A DNA stretch of 64,000 nucleotides. It comes from Bacteroidota bacterium. GTDB taxonomy: Bacteria; Bacteroidota; Bacteroidia; NS11-12g; UBA955. The DNA lies in assembly GCA_024103355.1 (NCBI GenBank), contig JAGFIU010000010.1, positions 1 to 64,000 on the forward strand. The letters run 5' to 3'. Every line of letters starts with the position of its first letter. The first letter of the stretch is position 1. The notes beneath the pieces were generated by a model, which was not told the DNA's origin, did not search any database, and was given only the letters and a program-made list of their open reading frames with translations. The position numbers and the translations under genes are program-made. Positions 59,264 to 64,000 of this stretch are shown here, in pieces.

Positions 59264-61120
59264 CTATTTTCTGTTTAAATTAAAAAATTTGTTCATAACT
59301 ATTTGCTGATAAATACGTCCAATTTTTGCTTCATCTGCAAAATCCTCAACAGGTAAGATATTTGGCTCAAACGTAGTGATATCGCGGTTGATATTGTCCC
59401 AAGCTACAAATTTATCTTTGGCAATCAATCCAAATCCATTATCAAAAAAATAGATTGCAAAGGACTGTTTGGATAAGGGGTTTTGATAAAACGAAAAAGA
59501 CCCAATCGAAATATTCAAATTCTGTAAAATAAATGGCATTAATGAGGTTTGAGAAACAATGTTTTGTATTTTTTTCCCTTTATAAAAACTATTCAACGCA
59601 CCCCCTGTAATTATAGCGGGAATATGAAACTTTTGTTTTGCAAAAAACTGTCCATAGTCAATATCCAAATCTCTTCCATGGTCACCGGTAATAATGAGTA
59701 TTGTATTTTGATAGTATTCGGTTTTATTAAACCAATTGACAAAATCAATTACACAACTATCCGAATATCTGTAAGCTGCTTCCATTTTGCTGTTGACATT
59801 GTCCTTTTTTGGTATATCATAAGGCTCGTGTACGCTCAAGCTAAGAGAAGTAATAAAGAAAGGTTGGGTTGGTTTTTGAGATGAGAGCCGGGTTTTAAGT
59901 TCTGCAAAAATATCCTGGTCATGATAGCCCCAAGAACCTCTTGCAGTTTTTGAAGAAATATTATTTTTATCTATGATTTTGTCGAAACAACAGTTCTTCA
60001 GATAGTATCCCATATTGGCAAAGGAAATATCCCCGCCATAGACAAAGATGTTTTGATACTCATTCTCAGAAAGTAGACAAGAAACGGAGGGTAGTGCAGC
60101 GGATTTTTCGGGTTCTAAAAGAATTGAAGTTGTAGGTTGTGCCGGAAATCCGCTTATGAGTGCTGCAAGTCCCTTATCAGTTCTGTTGCCGCTTGCATAT
60201 AACTTTGAAAACACAAAAGAACTGTCCATCAACTTGTTTAATTCCGGTGACCAATCGTACACGCCCCCAATTCCTCTAAAGGTTTCTGCGGAAAGGCTCT
60301 CCATCACAAGTAAAATAATATTGGGTTTTTGTGTAGTTTCAAATAAGGGTGGGCTAAGCGGATTGCCGGTTTCTGACATTTTCTCCAAATAATCTTTTAA
60401 TTCACTTTCGTCAACTACTCTATAATCATCATATTTAACATGGTTTTCTTTGTTGATTAAATAATAAAACAAATTCCAAAGTCCATTAATGGAAGCTGCA
60501 TTTAAGTATGGATTGGAGGAATATATCACCCTGCTTTGATTGATAGGTACTTTACCCGTTCCGCCTCTCATCATCCAAGCCGACAAGATCAATAGTAGCA
60601 AAATTGCAGAGCTGCTTAACCAAGAAAATTTATGCTCATCATTTAACATCTTAACAAAATAATTGAGGATTATTTTAAGAATAAAAAAGAAAGAAAGAAG
60701 TTGTGCAACGAATGAAATCAAAAAGAACAAAACTATTGATAGGTCAACAGATGCCATTGCGCCTTGCGGGTGTTCAGAATAAAACAAAGCCACCATATTA
60801 AGTCTTGAGCCCCAATGTTTGAACAATTCTGCATCCAAAGAATTTACCAAGAAAGCAAATCCTTGAATTGTCAGATAATAAGCGGTTAATGTTTTTTTAT
60901 ACTGTTTTGTTTTAAGCAGATTAAAAAGAATAAGAGCCGGAATAAATGTATAAGCAGCAACCGAAAGATCGAGCGGTATTCCGTGCCAAAAGGCAGCTAC
61001 GGTTTCAAAACCATTGTTTGCAAAATGAATATTTCTGATTAAGAACACCAATCTGGCAATTGCTGCTCCAAAGAGAATTGTAAAAAAATGGAAAAGAAAA
61101 AAAGAAAGTTGTCTCTTCAT
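59264..61120 (-). CDS. LTA synthase/sulfatase-like membrane phosphotransferase
   Basis: A 618-residue protein with five N-terminal membrane segments and an extracytoplasmic sulfatase-fold domain, as in lipoteichoic acid synthase and related phosphoglycerol or phosphoethanolamine transferases. The metal-binding MESLSAE, the nucleophilic Thr in SGNRTDKGLAALISG (about 315), and TGDHGRD are present. Gram-negative members usually modify surface glycans or periplasmic glucans. The ATG at 61120 follows a TATTTTTG box by seven bases. An upstream in-frame extension would run through the tRNA gene and is rejected. Confidence 0.88.
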   Translation of the reverse strand: MKRQLSFFLFHFFTILFGAAIARLVFLIRNIHFANNGFETVAAFWHGIPLDLSVAAYTFIPALILFNLLKTKQYKKTLTAYYLTIQGFAFLVNSLDAELFKHWGSRLNMVALFYSEHPQGAMASVDLSIVLFFLISFVAQLLSFFFILKIILNYFVKMLNDEHKFSWLSSSAILLLLILSAWMMRGGTGKVPINQSRVIYSSNPYLNAASINGLWNLFYYLINKENHVKYDDYRVVDESELKDYLEKMSETGNPLSPPLFETTQKPNIILLVMESLSAETFRGIGGVYDWSPELNKLMDSSFVFSKLYASGNRTDKGLAALISGFPAQPTTSILLEPEKSAALPSVSCLLSENEYQNIFVYGGDISFANMGYYLKNCCFDKIIDKNNISSKTARGSWGYHDQDIFAELKTRLSSQKPTQPFFITSLSLSVHEPYDIPKKDNVNSKMEAAYRYSDSCVIDFVNWFNKTEYYQNTILIITGDHGRDLDIDYGQFFAKQKFHIPAIITGGALNSFYKGKKIQNIVSQTSLMPFILQNLNISIGSFSFYQNPLSKQSFAIYFFDNGFGLIAKDKFVAWDNINRDITTFEPNILPVEDFADEAKIGRIYQQIVMNKFFNLNRK

Positions 61121-61127
61121 CAGGCGA

Positions 61128-61135
61128 CAAAAATA
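61128..61135 (-). promoter_or_regulatory. -7 promoter element (TATTTTTG) of the LTA-synthase-like gene
   Basis: TAnnTTTG on the minus strand, seven bases before the ATG at 61120. It lies 15 bases from the oppositely directed tRNA promoter box. Confidence 0.5.
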
Positions 61136-61150
61136 TTTGAAATCTCGGGT

Positions 61151-61158
61151 TATATTTG
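61151..61158 (+). promoter_or_regulatory. -7 promoter element (TATATTTG) of tRNA-Leu
   Basis: TAnnTTTG 15 bases before the first base of the tRNA, giving a short precursor leader. Confidence 0.5.
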
Positions 61159-61173
61159 CACCCGCTAAAAGCA

Positions 61174-61257
61174 GCCCGGGTGGTGAAATTGGTAGACACG
61201 CCACTTTGAGGGGGTGGTGCTCTTACGAGTGTGCAAGTTCGAATCTTGTCCCGGGCA
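61174..61257 (+). tRNA. tRNA-Leu (anticodon GAG)
   Basis: An 84-base class II tRNA. The acceptor stem GCCCGGG pairs with CCCGGGC. The D arm is GTG...CAC, and the anticodon stem CCACT/GGTGG closes the loop TTGAGGG with anticodon GAG, reading CUC and CUU. The long variable arm and the T arm (GCAAG TTCGAAT CTTGT) are intact. The discriminator base is A and CCA is not encoded. Confidence 0.95.
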
Positions 61258-61265
61258 CAAAACAA

Positions 61266-61291
61266 AAGAGCCGTCAAGATTGACGGCTCTT
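61266..61291. terminator. Bidirectional hairpin between tRNA-Leu and trxB
   Basis: AAGAGCCGTCA, short loop, TGACGGCTCTT: a perfect stem of about 11 base pairs, with CGCTTT downstream on the plus strand and T-rich sequence (TTTTG) on the minus strand. It probably ends the tRNA transcript and the convergent trxB transcript. Confidence 0.75.
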
Positions 61292-61324
61292 CGCTTTAAA
61301 TCTTATATCGAATTGTTTTTCTTT

Positions 61325-62269
61325 TTATTCTGCTGCAACACCGCTTTTAACATTTGCCAAATATCGTTCAGCATCAAGAGCGGCCATACAACCACTGCCT
61401 GCTGCTGTAACAGCCTGACGATAATGTTTGTCTTGGGCATCTCCGGCTGCAAATACTCCTCGTACATTTGTTTTGGATGTGCCCGGAATAGTATTGATAT
61501 ACCCTTGGTCATCCATATCTATCCAGCCTTTGAATATATCTGTGTTAGGTGTATGACCAATTGCAATAAAGAAACCTGAAATAGGCATTTCTCGTGTTGA
61601 GCCGTCTTTTCTGTTTTTCACTCTTACTGCCTCTACAGCATGCTCACCTAATATTTCATCTGTTTCTGTGTGTAACAAAACTTCAATATTGGGCATAGAT
61701 TTTACTCTGTGCTGCATTGCTTTAGATGCTCTGAGTTCAGAACGAACAATCATATAAACTTTGTTACAGAACTTGGCAAGATACGTAGCTTCTTCTGCGG
61801 CTGTATCTCCGCCCCCAACAATAGCTACATCATTTCCTTTGTGAAAAAAACCATCACAGACTGCACAGGCAGAAACTCCATTTCCGTTGAGTCTCTGTTC
61901 AGAAGGTAATCCCAACCACTTTGCAGAAGCACCGGTTGAAATAATGACTGTTTCACAATGAATTTCTGTTTTTTCATCAACCCATACTTTGTGAATAGGT
62001 CCGGTAAAATCAACTTTTGTTACAATTCCATAACGCACATCGGTACCCAACCTTTCAGCTTGTTTTTTAAACTGATTCATCATTTCCGGTCCCATAACCC
62101 CATCAGGATATCCGGGGAAGTTCTCTACTTCTGTGGTAATAGTTAACTGACCTCCGGGTTGAAGTCCTTCGTAAAGAACGGGTTTCAAGTCTGCCCTTGC
62201 TGCATAAATTGCTGCTGTGTAGCCGGCCGGACCTGAACCAATAATTAAACATTCTACTTTTTCTGCCAT
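61325..62269 (-). CDS. trxB: Thioredoxin-disulfide reductase
   Basis: A 314-residue flavoprotein that reduces thioredoxin with NADPH. FAD binding: IIGSGPAGYTAAIYAARA (8-25). The redox disulfide is CAVC (about 135-138, ACAVCDGFF). NADPH binding: VAIVGGGDTAAEEA. The second FAD motif is GVFAAGDAQDKHYRQAVTAAGSG. Its TATCTTTG promoter is 23 bases upstream. Its neighbours (cytochrome b, VIT1) read the same way but with larger gaps. Confidence 0.97.
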   Translation of the reverse strand: MAEKVECLIIGSGPAGYTAAIYAARADLKPVLYEGLQPGGQLTITTEVENFPGYPDGVMGPEMMNQFKKQAERLGTDVRYGIVTKVDFTGPIHKVWVDEKTEIHCETVIISTGASAKWLGLPSEQRLNGNGVSACAVCDGFFHKGNDVAIVGGGDTAAEEATYLAKFCNKVYMIVRSELRASKAMQHRVKSMPNIEVLLHTETDEILGEHAVEAVRVKNRKDGSTREMPISGFFIAIGHTPNTDIFKGWIDMDDQGYINTIPGTSKTNVRGVFAAGDAQDKHYRQAVTAAGSGCMAALDAERYLANVKSGVAAE

Positions 62270-62292
62270 TTTGTTCTATTTTTTATACGATG

Positions 62293-62300
62293 CAAAGATA
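62293..62300 (-). promoter_or_regulatory. -7 promoter element (TATCTTTG) of trxB
   Basis: TAnnTTTG on the minus strand, 23 bases before the ATG at 62269. Confidence 0.5.
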
Positions 62301-62367
62301 CTAAAACAAAGCCTTTTTTGCTCCGGATTTACTCGTTGAATCTCAATCCTTATAGAAATATAAATCT

Positions 62368-62928
62368 CTATTCTCCCCCTATCATTTTAGAGGTTATTCC
62401 TTTCTTTTGGGAATGCTCTGCAAGCAAAACACCTGCTAAGTGTAGTAAAATAAAGATGGGAAACCACCAAATCCCCAATTTATGAATGTCTTCAATTCCT
62501 TCTTTATATGAAGCAAGAAAGCCTTTTTCGAGACAAATACCTGTGAATGCCTGAACTGCAATAAAAGCATAGAAATAAACATAAGTCAGTCCTTGAAATC
62601 TTTCTTTGAGTGAAATATTGCTTTTAAAAGGATTGGGGAAACGAATTCCTTTAACCAGCATATAAATTATTCTTGCTAAAAATGCAAAAATGACTACGTG
62701 GGCAAAAACCTCATGCCATTGCCACATCGGCTCTCGCAATGTCTTATAAACTGCTTTCATTTGGTCTTTGCTTGCCTCAATGCCATTTTGTTCAAAAGCG
62801 TTCATTACCGCCTTTTTTCCCATCCATTCCATTCTCAGAAAACCTGTAGCAAATTGAATAGAAACAGCTATTGCTAATATCCAATGAATGAGTCTGTGAA
62901 GAAATGTAAATTTAGATTGTGAGTTCAT
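62368..62928 (-). CDS. Cytochrome b561-like (cytochrome b/b6 domain) membrane protein
   Basis: A 186-residue protein with four membrane segments and His residues placed to bind two b-type haems: H11 and H15 in LHRLIHWILA, H72 and H76 in WQWHEVFAHVV, and later H149 and H162 (DIHKLGIWW, LLHLAGVLLAEH). It resembles the diheme cytochrome b561 and hydrogenase/formate dehydrogenase b subunits and transfers electrons within the membrane. The partner is unknown. It begins 12 bases after the VIT1 stop, so the two may be co-transcribed, linking haem redox and iron transport by inference. Confidence 0.82.
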   Translation of the reverse strand: MNSQSKFTFLHRLIHWILAIAVSIQFATGFLRMEWMGKKAVMNAFEQNGIEASKDQMKAVYKTLREPMWQWHEVFAHVVIFAFLARIIYMLVKGIRFPNPFKSNISLKERFQGLTYVYFYAFIAVQAFTGICLEKGFLASYKEGIEDIHKLGIWWFPIFILLHLAGVLLAEHSQKKGITSKMIGGE

Positions 62929-62940
62929 AATAATTGTATT

Positions 62941-63648
62941 TTAGATGTTTACACCAAAAACATATCCCACTAATGCAGACAATCCCATCGCGATAGTTCC
63001 CCAAATAACAATGCGCAGAATTGCTTTACCGATCTTAGCTCCACCTGCTTTTGCCGAAACAGCACCCAAAATTATTAATGCTATGATGGTTATTCCATAA
63101 AGCAAAACTTCAAGATGTTGTATGGTTCCAAAAATTGCTACTAATAAGGGTAGAGAACCTCCCGCAATAAAGGAAGCTCCAGAGGCCAATGCAGCTTGTA
63201 AAGGGTTTGCCTGGTTCATTTCATTGATTCCCAATTCATCTCTCACGTGTGCGGCAAGCACATCATACTCGGTCAACTCTTTTGCTACTTGTAGTGCAGT
63301 TTCTTTTTTCATACCCCGCTTTTCGTAAATCTGAGCGAGTACTTTCAGTTCGAGTTCGGGCATTTCTTCCAACTCTTTTCTTTCTCTTTCGATATCTGCT
63401 TTTTCAATATCGGTTTGAGAACTCACAGAAACATATTCTCCTGCCGCCATAGACAATGCACCCGCAACAACACCTGCAAGTGTTGCCAAAATAATAGATT
63501 GATGATCTGCACCGGCACTCACTACACCGATGGAAAGACTAGTGACCGAAATAATTCCGTCATTTGCTCCCATAACTGCAGCTCTCAGCCAATTACTGCG
63601 CTGAATATAGTGCGTATCTAAATAGTTGTCTATATTAAGATTGTCCAA
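62941..63648 (-). CDS. VIT1/CCC1 family Fe2+/Mn2+ transporter
   Basis: A 235-residue transporter of the vacuolar-iron-transporter family, which exports or sequesters Fe2+ and Mn2+. Segment 1 holds NWLRAAVMGANDGIISVTSL, and the second contains AGALSMAAGEYVSVSSQTD (Met and Glu ligands). A cytoplasmic helical metal-binding domain rich in Glu (about 82-140) precedes three further membrane segments. The start is TTG, required because the frame is closed eight codons upstream by the TAA that ends the preceding gene, in the same frame. Confidence 0.92.
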   Translation of the reverse strand: MDNLNIDNYLDTHYIQRSNWLRAAVMGANDGIISVTSLSIGVVSAGADHQSIILATLAGVVAGALSMAAGEYVSVSSQTDIEKADIERERKELEEMPELELKVLAQIYEKRGMKKETALQVAKELTEYDVLAAHVRDELGINEMNQANPLQAALASGASFIAGGSLPLLVAIFGTIQHLEVLLYGITIIALIILGAVSAKAGGAKIGKAILRIVIWGTIAMGLSALVGYVFGVNI

Positions 63649-63669
63649 GAGCTGTTGTGAATTAATCTG

Positions 63670-64000
63670 TTATTGAAAATATTGGTGAAACTCCAAATAA
63701 GAAGCATGAATCTTATGAATCAAAGCTATTGCTTCTGCATTATCATCTTCTTCCTCTAATTCTTTGACTAATTCTAAATGTGGATGCAACCATTTGTGTA
63801 ATTCATCATGGCTTTTGCCATCCATTGTGCAACTCTTAATCAGATTTTGGTTTTGTCCATCAAGGTCTTTGGCAAGTTTTTTATAGTCAGTGCTGTTTTC
63901 ATTGATATATTTTTCTACCAATGCTTCACCATTGATAATAAATGGTTTCATTTCCTCATTTACCTTCCATTTTTCTCCGTTATTGAGTTCGATGGTTTCG
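63670..64000 (-). CDS. Conserved protein of unknown function (partial at right edge)
   Basis: The frame is open to the right edge, so the N-terminus is outside. The visible part includes LNNGEKWKVNEEMKPFI and then a helical region with CTMDGKSHDELHKWLHPHLE. Histidines, a Cys and acidic residues are spaced in a way that could bind metal, in a protein next to an iron transporter. I recall similar small Bacteroidota proteins without assigned function. The ATG at 63951 could be a start, but the coding-like sequence upstream argues for an earlier one. It ends seven codons before the VIT1 TTG, in the same frame. Confidence 0.6.
   Translation of the reverse strand, partial: ETIELNNGEKWKVNEEMKPFIINGEALVEKYINENSTDYKKLAKDLDGQNQNLIKSCTMDGKSHDELHKWLHPHLELVKELEEEDDNAEAIALIHKIHASYLEFHQYFQ

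Noticed and set aside
61121-61204. In-frame N-terminal extension of the LTA-synthase-like gene
   Set aside because: It would run through the tRNA-Leu gene and its own promoter box; the ATG at 61120 gives a normal membrane N-terminus.

Overview
The window looks like a chromosomal segment of a member of the Bacteroidota. It is AT-rich and has two secreted proteins with type IX secretion (T9SS) C-terminal sorting domains. It also has a CzcA-TolC fusion efflux pump, a YfhO-type membrane protein and PepSY-like proteins. Genes show no consistent Shine-Dalgarno sequences but repeatedly have a TAnnTTTG -7 element just upstream of the start codon. I see no transposase, prophage, CRISPR array, rRNA or integration site. 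I cannot place the organism below phylum level.

Layout. 1-5051: end of RNase Y, gcvT, an outer-membrane protein, an anchored protein of unknown function, a zinc phospholipase C/S1-P1-like enzyme and pdxJ. 5052-13281: an empty 0.5 kb stretch, tandem PepSY-like proteins, an unknown exported protein, a thiolase, then a trio made of a T9SS-secreted protein, an exported protein and a polytopic membrane protein. 13308-22725: a heavy-metal RND efflux operon (His-rich exported protein, CzcA fused to TolC, CzcB), a YfcE-type phosphoesterase, and a MacA-like/TolC pair without an inner-membrane pump. 22841-28844: manC, kdsD, recQ, a DUF4159 protein and a lipid kinase. 28853-32583: a leftward operon of a Crp/Fnr regulator, a hemerythrin-like/RIC-like protein and the CcoI copper ATPase. 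32695-39532: glycan genes (GT2, YfhO, GT4, FkbM methyltransferase, flippase).

39557-47277: carA-eno, groES-groEL, and a leftward pair of a degenerate EEP-family protein and ppk1. 47399-54005: a second glycan cluster (flippase, Wzz-like, O-antigen ligase/polymerase-like), an orphan OppC-like permease, a 53-residue membrane protein and corA. 54239-61257: an M4 metalloprotease with a T9SS tag, mazG with a LytTR/LytS two-component system and a small membrane protein, an LTA-synthase-like membrane phosphotransferase and tRNA-Leu(GAG). 61325-64000: trxB, a cytochrome b561-like protein, a VIT1/CCC1 transporter and a partial unknown gene.

The genes group into housekeeping metabolism, cell-surface polysaccharide synthesis and export, metal and redox homeostasis (CzcA/B, CcoI, CorA, VIT1, cytochrome b) and T9SS-dependent secretion. 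No complete novel defence or mobile system is evident. The points I judge most worth checking are the EEP protein that has lost its catalytic motifs, the internal start and signal peptide at the CzcA-TolC junction, the Fnr/hemerythrin-like/CcoI operon, and the widespread promoter boxes placed almost on top of start codons.
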